From Mycobacterium sp. KBS0706 (GTDB lineage Bacteria; Pseudomonadota; Alphaproteobacteria; DSM-16000; Inquilinaceae): 64,000 bases of DNA. Made by a program: the position numbers and the translations under genes. This document shows, piece by piece, positions 35,198-43,709 of the stretch. The stretch is from NCBI RefSeq assembly GCF_005938675.2, contig NZ_VCCH02000029.1:22421-86420 (forward strand), given 5' to 3'. The notes below the pieces were generated by a model. The model was not told the DNA's origin. It was given only the letters and a program-made list of their open reading frames with translations, and searched no databases. The stretch's first letter is position 1. Each line of letters opens with the position of its first letter.

Positions 35198-37300
35198 CTA
35201 GCCCTCGACCCGCGAGAAGTCGGCGACGTCATTCATGGAGCTCGTCAGATCGTCGAGCAGCGCCAAGCGATTGCGGCGCAAATCGTCAACCGGGTCATTG
35301 ACCAGCACCCCGTCGAAGAAGGCGTCGACCGCCGGCCGCCAACCGGCCAACGTGGCCATCGCCCCGGCGAAGTCGCCGGCCGCCAGCGCCGCCTTCAGCG
35401 GCTGCGCATCGGCCTCCAGACGCTCGAACAGCGCCCGCTCCTCGGCCATGGCGAAGCGGCTGGCATCGACCTCGCCGAAGCCCTCCACCCCGTCCTTCTT
35501 GCGCTCGATCCGGCCGATGTTGCCGGCGCGGCGATAGGCGGTCAGGAGATTCGCCCCGTCCTCGCTGCCGAGGAAGGCCGCCAGGGCCTTGACCCGGCCG
35601 AGCAGGCGCAGCAGGTCGTCCTCGCCGCCGACGGCGAAGACCGCGTCGATCAGGTCGTGGCGCACGCCCTTCTCGCGCATCGCCACCTTGAGGCGGTCGG
35701 CGATGAAGGACAGCAGCTCCTCGACCGCCACAGCCTTGTCCCGCAGCCCGTCGACGCGATAGGCATCCCAGGCCGCGCCGAAGGCGGCGCGCAGCGACAG
35801 CGTCACGCCGTTCTCGTCAATCAGCCGGATCACGCCGAGCGCGGCGCGGCGCAGCGCATAGGGGTCGCGGCTGCCCGTCGGCTTCTCGTCGATCGCGAAG
35901 AAGCCGGCCAGGGTGTCGAGCTTGTCGGCCAGCGCCACGGCGATCGAGACCGGCGCGGTCGGGCAGCGGTCGCCCGGCCCCACCGGCTTGTAGTGGTCGG
36001 CGATCGCCTCGGCGACATCCGGCGCCTCGCCCTGGGCCAGGGCGTAGTAGCGGCCCATCAGCCCCTGCAGCTCCGGGAACTCCCCGACCATGCCAGTGGT
36101 CAGGTCGGCCTTGGCCAGCCGCGCGGCCCGGTCCGCCTGCGCCGGGTCGGCGCCAAGTTTCGGTGCCAGCGACCAGGCCAATGCCGCCAAACGCTCGACC
36201 TTCTGCGCCACGCTGCCGAGCCTGGCGTGGAAGATGATCGGCTCCAGGTCCTTGATCCGGCTTTCCAGCGGGGTCTTGCGGTCCTGGTCCCAGAAGAACT
36301 TGGCGTCGGACAGGCGGGCGCGCAGCACCCGCTCATTGCCGTCGATCACCGTGGCACCGTTGTCGCGCGTTTCGGTGTTGGCGACCACGGCGAAGCGCGC
36401 CGCCAGCTTGCCGTCGGCCCCTTCCAAGGCGAAGTAGCGCTGGTGGGTGCGCATCGAGGTGACCAGCACCTCCTCCGGCACCGTCATGAAGGCGTCGTCG
36501 ATGCGGCCGAGATAGGCCACCGGCCATTCGACCAGCCCCGCCACCTCCTCCAGCAGGCCCGGGTCGTCGCGCAGCGTCAGGCCGGCGGCCTTGGCCTGGC
36601 CTTCGACCTGATCGCGGATCAGCGTCTTCCGCTCCTCGCGGTCGAGCACGACATAGGCATCGAGCAGCTTCGCCTTGTAATCGGCAAAGCCGGTGACCGC
36701 GATCCGGCCGGGCGCCAGGAAGCGATGGCCGACCGTCGAGCCGACGGCCTGCTTGGCCCCCTCGCCCGAGCCGTCGATGTCCGGCTTGTGCAGGTCGTAG
36801 CGGAACGGCACCACTTGGCCGTCGAACAGCGCCAGCACATGGTGCAGCGGGCGCACCCAGCGCACCACCTGCTCTGCCGCACGCATCGACTTCGGCCAGG
36901 GCAGGCCGAGGATCGCCTTGCGGATCACCTCCGGCAGCAGGTCGGCGGTCGGGCCGCCGGGGATGGTCAGGCTGGCGAACCAGATCTTGCCCTTCGGCGT
37001 GTCGCGCTGCTCGCATTGCTCCAGCGTCAGCCCGGTTGCCTTGAGGAAGCCGTCGATCGCCTGCTGCGGCGCGTCGACCTTCGGCCCCTTGCGCTCCTCG
37101 GCCACGTCGGGCCGCACCGCCGGCAGGCCGTCGATCACGAGGGCGAGGCGCCGCGGCGTGACGAAGGCCTCGGCCCGATCGAAGGCCAGGCCGGCGGCCT
37201 TCAGCGCGTCGGTGACGAGAGACTTCAGATCCTCCGCGGCCCGCGCCTGCATGCGGGCCGGGATCTCCTCGGAGAAGAGTTCGAGCAGGAATTCAGCCAT
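35198..37300 (-). CDS. glyS: glycyl-tRNA synthetase beta subunit
   Basis: A 700-residue subunit of the alpha2-beta2 bacterial enzyme that charges tRNA-Gly; the beta chain binds the tRNA. The start Ala-Glu-Phe-Leu-Leu-Glu-Leu-Phe-Ser-Glu-Glu-Ile-Pro-Ala-Arg is the family mark. Later are Phe-Leu-Ala-Pro-Gly-Arg-Ile, Tyr-Phe-Ala-Leu-Glu and an HD-type motif region with Asp-Leu-Thr-Thr-Gly-Met-Val-Gly-Glu-Phe-Pro-Glu-Leu-Gln-Gly. Starts 11 bp after glyQ. Confidence 0.96.
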   Translation of the reverse strand: MAEFLLELFSEEIPARMQARAAEDLKSLVTDALKAAGLAFDRAEAFVTPRRLALVIDGLPAVRPDVAEERKGPKVDAPQQAIDGFLKATGLTLEQCEQRDTPKGKIWFASLTIPGGPTADLLPEVIRKAILGLPWPKSMRAAEQVVRWVRPLHHVLALFDGQVVPFRYDLHKPDIDGSGEGAKQAVGSTVGHRFLAPGRIAVTGFADYKAKLLDAYVVLDREERKTLIRDQVEGQAKAAGLTLRDDPGLLEEVAGLVEWPVAYLGRIDDAFMTVPEEVLVTSMRTHQRYFALEGADGKLAARFAVVANTETRDNGATVIDGNERVLRARLSDAKFFWDQDRKTPLESRIKDLEPIIFHARLGSVAQKVERLAALAWSLAPKLGADPAQADRAARLAKADLTTGMVGEFPELQGLMGRYYALAQGEAPDVAEAIADHYKPVGPGDRCPTAPVSIAVALADKLDTLAGFFAIDEKPTGSRDPYALRRAALGVIRLIDENGVTLSLRAAFGAAWDAYRVDGLRDKAVAVEELLSFIADRLKVAMREKGVRHDLIDAVFAVGGEDDLLRLLGRVKALAAFLGSEDGANLLTAYRRAGNIGRIERKKDGVEGFGEVDASRFAMAEERALFERLEADAQPLKAALAAGDFAGAMATLAGWRPAVDAFFDGVLVNDPVDDLRRNRLALLDDLTSSMNDVADFSRVEG

Positions 37301-37311
37301 GTCAGCCCCCC

Positions 37312-38193
37312 TCAGGCCGCGTCCAGCCAGAGTCGGCAGCAGGCCCGGGCGAGGTCACGCACGCGGCCGATATAGGCGGCGCGCTCGACCACGGAGATCA
37401 CGCCGCGGGCGTCGAGCAGGTTGAAATTGTGGCCGGCCTTGAGAGCCTGGTCATAGGCCGGCAGCGCCAGGCGGCGCTCCAACAGCGCCTTGCACTCCTG
37501 CTCCGCATCCTCGAAGTGCTGCAGCAGGATCGCCGTGTCGGCGTGCTCGAAATTATAGGCCGAGTATTCCCGCTCGGCGCGCAGGAACACCTCGCCGTAG
37601 CGCTTGGCGCCCGGCGTCTGCGGGTCGTTGAACGGCAGGTCGTAGACGCTCTTCACGTTCAGCAGGTACATCGCCAGACGCTCAAGCCCGTAGGTCAGCT
37701 CGACCGGGACCGGGTCGCATTCGATGCCGCCGACCTGCTGGAAATAGGTGTACTGGGTGACCTCCATGCCGTCGCACCAGACCTCCCAGCCGAGGCCCCA
37801 GGCGCCGAGCGTCGGGTTCTCCCAGTCGTCCTCGACGAAGCGGATGTCGTGCAGCGCCGGGTCGATGCCGAGGGCGTAGAGGCTCTGCAGGTACAGATCC
37901 TGCGCATCCGCCGGCGCCGGCTTCATCAGCACCTGGAACTGGTAGTAATGCTGCAGCCGGTTCGGGTTCTCGCCGTACCGCCCGTCCTTCGGCCGGCGCG
38001 ACGGCTGGACATAGGCGACGTTCCACACCCGGTCGGGACCAAGCGAGCGCAACGTCGTCGCAGGATGCGACGTACCGGCGCCGACTTCCATGTCGTAGGG
38101 CTGCAGGATCAGGCATCCCTGGGCGGCCCAGAAATTCTGCAGCCGCAGGATGATCTCCTGGAAACTCTTCGGGGGTGGGGCGACCGTCGGCAT
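37312..38193 (-). CDS. glyQ: glycyl-tRNA synthetase alpha subunit
   Basis: The catalytic class II subunit, 293 residues. Visible are [12 protein letters not shown] near the start, [18 protein letters not shown] (motif 2), [10 protein letters not shown], and Glu-Leu-Thr-Tyr-Gly-Leu-Glu-Arg-Leu (motif 3). ATG at 38193 was chosen because the longer frame is unconserved. Cotranscribed with glyS. Confidence 0.96.
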   Translation of the reverse strand: MPTVAPPPKSFQEIILRLQNFWAAQGCLILQPYDMEVGAGTSHPATTLRSLGPDRVWNVAYVQPSRRPKDGRYGENPNRLQHYYQFQVLMKPAPADAQDLYLQSLYALGIDPALHDIRFVEDDWENPTLGAWGLGWEVWCDGMEVTQYTYFQQVGGIECDPVPVELTYGLERLAMYLLNVKSVYDLPFNDPQTPGAKRYGEVFLRAEREYSAYNFEHADTAILLQHFEDAEQECKALLERRLALPAYDQALKAGHNFNLLDARGVISVVERAAYIGRVRDLARACCRLWLDAA

Positions 38194-38304
38194 GTCTCGG
38201 CTGGCGCTGGAAAGAGGCCGCGCACCATAGGGCGCCCAGAGGGAGGCTTCAAGCGCGCGGGGCGTCAAACGACCCGAACGATCGGAGGCTGACTCCCAAC
38301 CCCA

Positions 38305-38529
38305 TCACCCCTCGCAACGATGGCTCAGCCCATCGGCGTGATAGGCGCCGCAGTTCGGGCAGCGGACCAGGTCCTCGGTGCGCTTCTCCGCCTTGCGGGC
38401 GCGGTGCTGCTGCGACAGCGCATCGCGGCGCGCCGCCGTCTCGCGGGCGACCCCGACGCGGCGGGCCATGCCCATCAACCAGAATACGCCGACCACGAGA
38501 GCGATCGCGACGAGGATCTTGCCGAGCAT
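38305..38529 (-). CDS. small membrane-anchored zinc-ribbon protein (PP0621-like)
   Basis: A 74-residue protein: a hydrophobic N-terminal helix (about residues 4-20), a basic coiled linker, and Cys-Pro-Asn-Cys-Gly-Ala-Tyr-His followed by His-Arg-Cys-Glu-Gly at the end, a likely zinc site. This layout matches the PP0621 family found near SppA-like genes. It lies 8 bp after the S49 peptidase gene. The role is not known. Confidence 0.75.
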   Translation of the reverse strand: MLGKILVAIALVVGVFWLMGMARRVGVARETAARRDALSQQHRARKAEKRTEDLVRCPNCGAYHADGLSHRCEG

Positions 38530-38537
38530 TGAAGTCC

Positions 38538-39377
38538 TTACAGCCCGTAGCGGGACCAGTGCAGCCGATCCTCCACCGCGCCGACGGCGCTGTCCACAGC
38601 GGCGGCCGCCAGGCTGTCGGCCCGGGTCAGGCGGCGCAGCCACCCGGTCGGCTGCTGCACCAGCTTCAGCCGCACCTTCGGCCCGAACTTGGCGCGCAGC
38701 ACGGCATGGGGATGGCCGATGCCGTCGGCCAGGCCGAGAGTCCGGCCCTTGGCTCCGGTCCAGAACTCGCCGTTGAACAGGATGGCGTCATCCGCCGTCA
38801 GCCGCCCGCCGCGCCGGGCGCGGATATGAGCGATGAAGGCGGCATGGATCTCGCGCTGCAGCTCCTCCAGCTTGGCCACATCCTCCGGCCGCTCCGGCTG
38901 GAACGGGTCGAGGATCGACTTGCGCGTGCCGGCGGTGTGCATCCGGCGTTCGACACCAATGCGGGCGATCGCGTCCTGGAAGCCGAAGCCGGCGGAGACC
39001 ACGCCGATCGAGCCGATGATCGAGCTGTCATCGACCCAGATCTCGTCGCCGGCGCAGGCCAGCCAGTAGCCGCCCGAGGCCGCGACGTCCTCGACGAAGG
39101 CGTAGACCGGCACCTTCTTCTCCTCCGCCAGGTCGCGGATGCGGCGCGCGATCAGCGAGGACTGCACCGGCGACCCGCCCGGCGAGTTCACCAGCAGCGC
39201 CACCGCGGCCAGGCGCTTGGGGCTGAAGGCGGCGGCGATCGGGCGGGCCAGCTTCTCCATCGACAGGCCCTGAGCCAGGAATCCGCGCCCGCCTCCGATC
39301 ACGCCGCGCAGCGGCAGAACGGTGACCAGCGGCCCGTCGCCGCGGCCGAGGAAGGGAAGTCGGGACAGGAGGCCCAT
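38538..39377 (-). CDS. S49 family peptidase (SppA-like)
   Basis: A 279-residue serine protease of the signal-peptide-peptidase A family. The nucleophile Ser is in Asp-Val-Ala-Ala-Ser-Gly-Gly-Tyr-Trp (near 105), and the catalytic Lys in Ala-Gly-Thr-Arg-Lys-Ser-Ile-Leu-Asp-Pro-Phe (near 155). Asn-Ser-Pro-Gly-Gly-Ser is the oxyanion strand. It has no clear N-terminal membrane span, unlike E. coli SppA, and is half that size, so it should work as an oligomer of single domains. It is in line with trmN6 upstream. Confidence 0.9.
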   Translation of the reverse strand: MGLLSRLPFLGRGDGPLVTVLPLRGVIGGGRGFLAQGLSMEKLARPIAAAFSPKRLAAVALLVNSPGGSPVQSSLIARRIRDLAEEKKVPVYAFVEDVAASGGYWLACAGDEIWVDDSSIIGSIGVVSAGFGFQDAIARIGVERRMHTAGTRKSILDPFQPERPEDVAKLEELQREIHAAFIAHIRARRGGRLTADDAILFNGEFWTGAKGRTLGLADGIGHPHAVLRAKFGPKVRLKLVQQPTGWLRRLTRADSLAAAAVDSAVGAVEDRLHWSRYGL

Positions 39378-39448
39378 GATGCGCTCTCGATCGGTTTCCG
39401 TCGGCAGGATATGGCCCGCCGGAACGTGATTTCAAAAGGTCCGGCGTC

Positions 39449-40207
39449 TCAAAGCGCCAGCGGCGCCGCATCGCGCAGCACCGCCTGCGCCGCCGGGGTG
39501 TAGCCGCCATCGGCCTCGTGCAGCACCAGCCCGGCCGCCAGCGCCGCGGGCGACCGGCCGCCCCGCCGTGCCTGCACCAGCACCCGCCGCGCCGGCTCTC
39601 CGGCCCGGGGCCAGAGCGGGAACACGGTCAGCGAGCCGAAGCTGGGCCGCAGCGCGGCGCAGATCTCGTCGATCCGGTCGGCGCGGTGGACCAGGGTCAG
39701 CCAGCCGCGCGGCTTCAGCGCCCCGGCCGCGGCGGCAACCCAGCCGGCGAGGTCCAGCCCGGCCTCGACATTCGCCGCCGCCTTGACCGGATGGGCCGAG
39801 GCGCGGCCGCGGCCCGGCGGCAGGAAGGGCGGGTTCATCATCACCCGGTCGAAGGGCGCGCCCGGGATCGGGTCGGCGACGCTGCCCTCGACGATCGCGC
39901 AGCGCCCCGCCAGCGCGTTCAGCCCGAGATTCTCGCGGGCCAGCGCCGCCAGGCCGGAGTCGCGCTCGACGCCGGTGACCGAGACTTCCGGACACCGCAC
40001 GGCGAGGCACAGCAGCGCCGCGCCAACGCCGCAACCGAGATCGGCGACGCGCTCACCGGGCCCGGTCGCCACCGCGGCGGCCAGCAGCACCGGGTCGATC
40101 GCGGCGCGGTAGCCGTCCCGCGGCTGCAGCAGGCGGACCCGCCCGTCGAGCAGCCGGTCCTCGCTGGTAGCGTGGTTCGCGGCTCCGGGCCTCGGCCCCT
40201 CAGGCAT
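39449..40207 (-). CDS. trmN6: tRNA1(Val) (adenine-N6)-methyltransferase-like protein
   Basis: A 252-residue SAM-dependent methyltransferase. Motif I Val-Ala-Asp-Leu-Gly-Cys-Gly-Val-Gly lies near 55, and the catalytic Asn-Pro-Pro-Phe near 120, as in N6-adenine methyltransferases of the TrmN6/YfiC group. The early Leu-Leu-Gln-Pro-Arg-Asp-Gly-Tyr-Arg matches this group. ATG at 40207 overlaps the end of the DUF2007 gene by 8 bp; an earlier ATG at 40240 is less likely. Confidence 0.83.
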   Translation of the reverse strand: MPEGPRPGAANHATSEDRLLDGRVRLLQPRDGYRAAIDPVLLAAAVATGPGERVADLGCGVGAALLCLAVRCPEVSVTGVERDSGLAALARENLGLNALAGRCAIVEGSVADPIPGAPFDRVMMNPPFLPPGRGRASAHPVKAAANVEAGLDLAGWVAAAAGALKPRGWLTLVHRADRIDEICAALRPSFGSLTVFPLWPRAGEPARRVLVQARRGGRSPAALAAGLVLHEADGGYTPAAQAVLRDAAPLAL

Positions 40208-40418
40208 CCGGCAGGCTTTCCCCCGCAGATTGAAGGACATACCGCGCCCTGGCCCAATCCTCCACCGCCACCATCAAGCGGCGCGGCAAGATGCCCAGGC
40301 TTCCTTCCAGCACCGATGTGTGCATATCAAGGATGACACTTTCGATGCGCGCATCGGTCAGCAGGGCGGTCAGGAAGGACAGCCGGACCGGGTCATTGGT
40401 TCGCAGAAGCTCTTTCAC
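40200..40418 (-). CDS. DUF2007 domain protein
   Basis: A 72-residue protein. GTG at 40418 begins Lys-Glu-Leu-Leu-Arg-Thr-Asn-Asp-Pro-Val, the usual start of alphaproteobacterial DUF2007 proteins. The middle Val-Leu-Glu-Gly-Ser-Leu-Gly-Ile-Leu-Pro-Arg-Arg-Leu-Met-Val is the conserved block. This is a PII-like signal-transducing fold of unknown ligand. It is translationally coupled to trmN6 and divergent from the polyprenyl synthase. Confidence 0.85.
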   Translation of the reverse strand: MKELLRTNDPVRLSFLTALLTDARIESVILDMHTSVLEGSLGILPRRLMVAVEDWARARYVLQSAGESLPDA

Positions 40419-40517
40419 GGGGCCTGTTTCTCGTTTATGCAGCGCACACAAGGGTCATGGTGACACAATCCGGTCCGGATCGCTGCCCCGCTGCACGCCG
40501 GTGCCGGAGATCGGAAT

Positions 40518-41576
40518 GTGGATGTTGAGGAGCCGGGCTTGACCGCCAGTCTTGGAGCGACGAGAGCCGAGTCCCTGCCGCCGGAGCCGGCCGCCGACGC
40601 CGGCGCGCTCGACCGCCTGACCGCCTTCGTCGCCGAGGATCTGGAGGCGGTGAACGCCCTGATCCTGCAGCGGATGCAGAGCTCGGTCGAGCTGATTCCG
40701 CAGTTAGCTGGCTATCTCATCGCCTCGGGCGGCAAGCGCATCCGTCCAGTCCTCACCCTCGCCTCGGCCCGGCTGTGCGGCCATCGTGGCCAGCGCCATA
40801 TCGGCCTGGCCGCCGCCGTGGAGTTCATCCACACCGCCACGCTGCTGCATGACGACGTGGTCGACGAGAGCGACCTGCGCCGCGGCCAGGCCTCGGCCAA
40901 TGTCGTGTTCGGCAACCAGGCCAGCGTGCTGGTCGGCGATTTCCTGTTCTCCCGCGCCTTCCAGGTGATGGTCGAGGACGGATCGGTCGACACGTTGCGC
41001 ATCCTGGCCAACGCCTCGGCCGTGATCGCCGAGGGCGAGGTGCTGCAGCTCTCGGCGGCGCACGACACCGTGACCAGCCGCGACACCTATCTGCGGATCA
41101 TCCGCGCCAAGACGGCGGAGCTGTTCGCCGCGGCCTGCGAGATCGGCGCCGTGGTGGCCGACCGCAGCGCGGCCGAATGCGCCGCCATGCGCAGCTTCGG
41201 CACCGAGCTGGGCATCGCCTTCCAGATCGTCGACGACGTACTGGACTATTCCGCCCGCCAAGCCCGCCTGGGCAAGACCATCGGCGACGATTTCCGCGAG
41301 GGCAAGCTCACCCTGCCGGTGATCCTGGCCGTCGAGCGCGGCAGCGAGGAGGAGCGCGGCTTCTGGCGCCGGACCTTGGAGGATGGCGAGCACAGCGAGC
41401 AGGATCTCGACCACGCCGTGGCCCTGCTGCAGCGCCACGGTGCCTTGGCCGACAGCATGGCGGCGGCGCGCGTTCACGCCGAGAACGCCATCCGGGCGAT
41501 CGGCCTCCTGCCCGCCTCGCCGATGCGCAAGGCGCTGGAGGATGTGGTCGATTTCGTGGTCGAGCGGGATTTCTGA
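40518..41576 (+). CDS. ispB: long-chain polyprenyl diphosphate synthase (octaprenyl/decaprenyl)
   Basis: Makes the isoprenoid side chain of ubiquinone. Both Asp-rich motifs are present: His-Asp-Asp-Val-Val-Asp-Glu (near 114) and Gln-Ile-Val-Asp-Asp-Val-Leu-Asp (near 240). Gly-Gly-Lys-Arg-Ile-Arg-Pro lies near 75. The residues before the first motif (Ile-His-Thr-Ala-Thr-Leu-Leu) are small, which fits long-chain products. GTG at 40518 gives 352 residues; a TTG at 40539 with GAGGAG 7 bp upstream is an equally good start. Alphaproteobacteria usually make ubiquinone-10. Confidence 0.92.
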   Translation: MDVEEPGLTASLGATRAESLPPEPAADAGALDRLTAFVAEDLEAVNALILQRMQSSVELIPQLAGYLIASGGKRIRPVLTLASARLCGHRGQRHIGLAAAVEFIHTATLLHDDVVDESDLRRGQASANVVFGNQASVLVGDFLFSRAFQVMVEDGSVDTLRILANASAVIAEGEVLQLSAAHDTVTSRDTYLRIIRAKTAELFAAACEIGAVVADRSAAECAAMRSFGTELGIAFQIVDDVLDYSARQARLGKTIGDDFREGKLTLPVILAVERGSEEERGFWRRTLEDGEHSEQDLDHAVALLQRHGALADSMAAARVHAENAIRAIGLLPASPMRKALEDVVDFVVERDF

Positions 41577-41641
41577 CGGAACTGCGACACAGGCCTTGCA
41601 GCCCTCCGCCAGTCCCGCTATAAGCCCAACCGCCGGTGCGA

Positions 41642-41718
41642 CGGAGTGTAGCTCAGCCTGGTAGAGCGCTACGTTCGGGACGTAGAAGCCGGAGGTTCGA
41701 ATCCTCTCACTCCGACCA
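41642..41718 (+). tRNA. tRNA-Pro (anticodon CGG)
   Basis: The acceptor stem CGGAGTG (41642-41648) pairs with CACTCCG and is followed by A and an encoded CCA. The anticodon arm is CTACG-TTCGGGA-CGTAG, giving anticodon CGG for CCG codons. The T arm GGAGG-TTCGAAT-CCTCT is standard apart from a wobble. Length 77 nt. Confidence 0.97.
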
Positions 41719-41733
41719 TTTCCAACCGGTTCA

Positions 41734-41765
41734 GACGGCGCCCTCCCGAGGCGCCGTTTCTATTT
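41734..41765 (+). terminator. terminator after tRNA-Pro
   Basis: ACGGCGCC (41734-41741) pairs with GGCGCCGT (41750-41757), followed by TTCTATTT. Confidence 0.8.
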
Positions 41766-41791
41766 CTGCATCCTGCCCCGAAGATAAAAGA

Positions 41792-41820
41792 GGCCGGCCC
41801 GGTTGCGGTGCGGGCCGGCC
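41792..41820 (-). terminator. terminator for leftward transcription
   Basis: GGCCGGCCCG (41792-41801) pairs with CGGGCCGGCC (41811-41820). On the minus strand it is followed by CTCTTTTATC. It should stop transcription coming from the mutarotase gene, 185 bp away; I see no gene in the stretch between. Confidence 0.65.
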
Positions 41821-42004
41821 CTGAAGTGGAGCAATGGAGTCAGTCCGGCGAAGCCTTCGCCGGCCACCCCGACCGGGTCGAGGTGGTAAGTCGGACTATC
41901 TTTGATCCGGCAGCCTCTCGACACCCCCATATGGGAGGGGCATGTCGGAATTCCGCGACGCGAAATTGCGCGGTTCACGAGGGATTCACGGAGCCGCCGG
42001 CTCA

Positions 42005-42334
42005 TCAGTCGTGATGGAACACCTCCGGCATCATCGCCCACCATTCCCCCTCCTCCCGGGTCTCGAAGGGCTCCTGGCAGGGCGAGCACAGCGCCCACCA
42101 TTCCTGCGTTTTCGAATCGGCCGCCATCCGCGCCATGTCGGCGGCGAAATCCGCGCCGTGATACTCCCAATAGGCGAACAGGATGTTCTCCGGCTGCTTC
42201 AGGAAGATTGAGTAGTTGCGGATGTGGCAGGCGCTGATCGTGGCCAGCACCTCCGGCCACACGGCCTGGTGCAGCCGCAGATACTCCGCCACCGTTTCCG
42301 GCTTCAGCCGGATGCACATGCCCATGCGCTGCAT
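42005..42334 (-). CDS. L-rhamnose mutarotase family protein
   Basis: A 109-residue ferredoxin-like fold protein of the RhaM/FucM mutarotase group, which interconverts sugar anomers. The start Met-Gly-Met-Cys-Ile-Arg-Leu-Lys-Pro-Glu, then Tyr-Leu-Arg-Leu-His-Gln-Ala-Val-Trp-Pro-Glu-Val (catalytic His), Ile-Arg-Asn-Tyr-Ser-Ile-Phe, and Trp-Trp-Ala-Met-Met-Pro-Glu-Val-Phe-His near the end all fit. No rhamnose or fucose genes are in the window. Confidence 0.85.
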   Translation of the reverse strand: MQRMGMCIRLKPETVAEYLRLHQAVWPEVLATISACHIRNYSIFLKQPENILFAYWEYHGADFAADMARMAADSKTQEWWALCSPCQEPFETREEGEWWAMMPEVFHHD

Positions 42335-42355
42335 CGTCCCCTCCTCGGTTCGTCC

Positions 42356-43426
42356 TCAGCGTCGGGCCCGCCAAGCCACCCGGTCTTGCCGGGTCGCCTC
42401 GGCCACCCTGCCGGCGGCATCGCGCAGCCAGGCGGGCTTGCGCGCCGCGAGATCGTCGGCGACGGCGCGGGCCCGCGAGCGGCGGGCCGAATGCAAATTG
42501 GCCAGCTCGGCCCCCATCGCGGTCAACAGGCGGCGCAGCAGGCCGGGATCCGCCAGGGCCGGGAAATCGAGCTTGCGGCTATTCGGCGCCAGGCGACGAA
42601 CGATGATGCCCTTGCGCAGCTGGAGCCAGGGATCGGCGATGCGGAACCGACCGGCCGCGATCTCGCCAAAGCGCGCCTTGCGGTCGCCGCCCCGGACCAG
42701 CGACCAGGCCGAGGGCAGCAGCGGCTTGGCCTCGCGCGCCACCGGGCCGCCATGCCAGTCGACGACCGCCACCCAGCGCGGCCGGCCGAGGCTGCCGGTC
42801 CCCGCTGTCCGCCGGGCCGTGGCGATCGCCAGATCGGTGTCGGGCATCGCCGCGGCCAGCGCCTCGCGATAGGCGCGCGGCGGAGCGTCCCGCGGCAGGT
42901 CTTCCAGCGCCGACCAGAACCGCTCGCGCTCCTCGTCGCTGGCCAGCACCAGGTCGCGCAGCCAGAGATGTCGGCGCTCCAGCACGAAGCCGCCGGGCGC
43001 CCGCAGGCCCTCGACATAGCCGCCCAGGATGGCGGCGCAGATCTCGTCGGCCGATACCGAGCGGTCGCGGCCGCGCGCCAGGACGGCGCTGGCGGCCAGG
43101 CGGACGAGGTCGAGGGCATAGGGCGTCTCCGCCGCCTCGTCGAAATCGTTCACGCCCCAGATCAGCCGCCCATCGGCGTCCCGCCACAGCCCGAAATTGC
43201 CGATATGGGCGTCGCCCACCGCGACGACGCACGGCGTCTCCATCAGGCCGGGGCAGAGCTCATGCGCGGTTTCGGTCCAGCGGAAGCTGGTGGCGCGCAG
43301 GAAGAGGAAATCGCTCTCCTCCATCTTGCGATGCTTGCGGTCGAGATCGGCCTGCACGAGTTGGCGGCCGAGTTGCTCCTCGAGCCAGACCTCGTAGCGC
43401 TTGACCGACGCGGTGATCGACCCCAT
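42356..43426 (-). CDS. DUF2252 family protein
   Basis: A 356-residue protein with kinase-like motifs of the DUF2252 family: Gly-Asp-Ala-His-Ile-Gly-Asn-Phe-Gly near residue 72 and Asn-Asp-Phe-Asp-Glu-Ala near 93, like the catalytic and metal loops of aminoglycoside phosphotransferases. Phe-Leu-Arg-Ala-Thr lies near 44. The substrate is unknown. Next to the mutarotase-like gene (21 bp) in the same direction. Confidence 0.82.
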   Translation of the reverse strand: MGSITASVKRYEVWLEEQLGRQLVQADLDRKHRKMEESDFLFLRATSFRWTETAHELCPGLMETPCVVAVGDAHIGNFGLWRDADGRLIWGVNDFDEAAETPYALDLVRLAASAVLARGRDRSVSADEICAAILGGYVEGLRAPGGFVLERRHLWLRDLVLASDEERERFWSALEDLPRDAPPRAYREALAAAMPDTDLAIATARRTAGTGSLGRPRWVAVVDWHGGPVAREAKPLLPSAWSLVRGGDRKARFGEIAAGRFRIADPWLQLRKGIIVRRLAPNSRKLDFPALADPGLLRRLLTAMGAELANLHSARRSRARAVADDLAARKPAWLRDAAGRVAEATRQDRVAWRARR

Positions 43427-43444
43427 GCGGACCCCGGCTTTGCC

Positions 43445-43466
43445 CGGCCGACATCATAATCGGCCG
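43445..43466 (-). terminator. possible terminator of the fds operon
   Basis: CGGCCGA (43445-43451) pairs with TCGGCCG (43460-43466) around an 8-nt A/T-rich loop, 28 bp beyond the fdsD stop. No T run. Confidence 0.4.
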
Positions 43467-43493
43467 TGGCCCGCCGTCCACCGGGACGCGCTG

Positions 43494-43709
43494 TCAGCGG
43501 GGGAGCGTCTCGACCGCTTCGACCACCAAGGGGCTGAGCTCGGCGTTCTTCGCCGCCACCTGGGCCCGGATCTGGTCCTTCATCCGCGGTTCCCAGAAAT
43601 CCTTGATGTGCTTGCGCACGCCGGCCACCGCCTCCTCCTTGGGATAAGCGGCGAAGAAGGAGGCGATCTGGTTCGCCATGCGGGTGATCTTGTCGGCGCT
43701 GCCGCTCAT
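43494..43709 (-). CDS. fdsD: formate dehydrogenase delta subunit
   Basis: A 71-residue small subunit of NAD-dependent formate dehydrogenase. The family start Lys-Ile-Thr-Arg-Met-Ala-Asn-Gln-Ile-Ala-Ser-Phe-Phe and Val-Arg-Lys-His-Ile-Lys-Asp-Phe-Trp-Glu-Pro-Arg-Met are clear. It helps assemble or stabilise the complex. It overlaps the end of fdhD by 4 bp and closes the operon. Confidence 0.92.
   Translation of the reverse strand: MSGSADKITRMANQIASFFAAYPKEEAVAGVRKHIKDFWEPRMKDQIRAQVAAKNAELSPLVVEAVETLPR

Noticed and set aside
41821..42004. Possible small gene between the terminator hairpin and the mutarotase gene
   Set aside because: Frames on both strands lack ribosome-binding sites and known similarity; the hairpin at 41792 is explained as a terminator.
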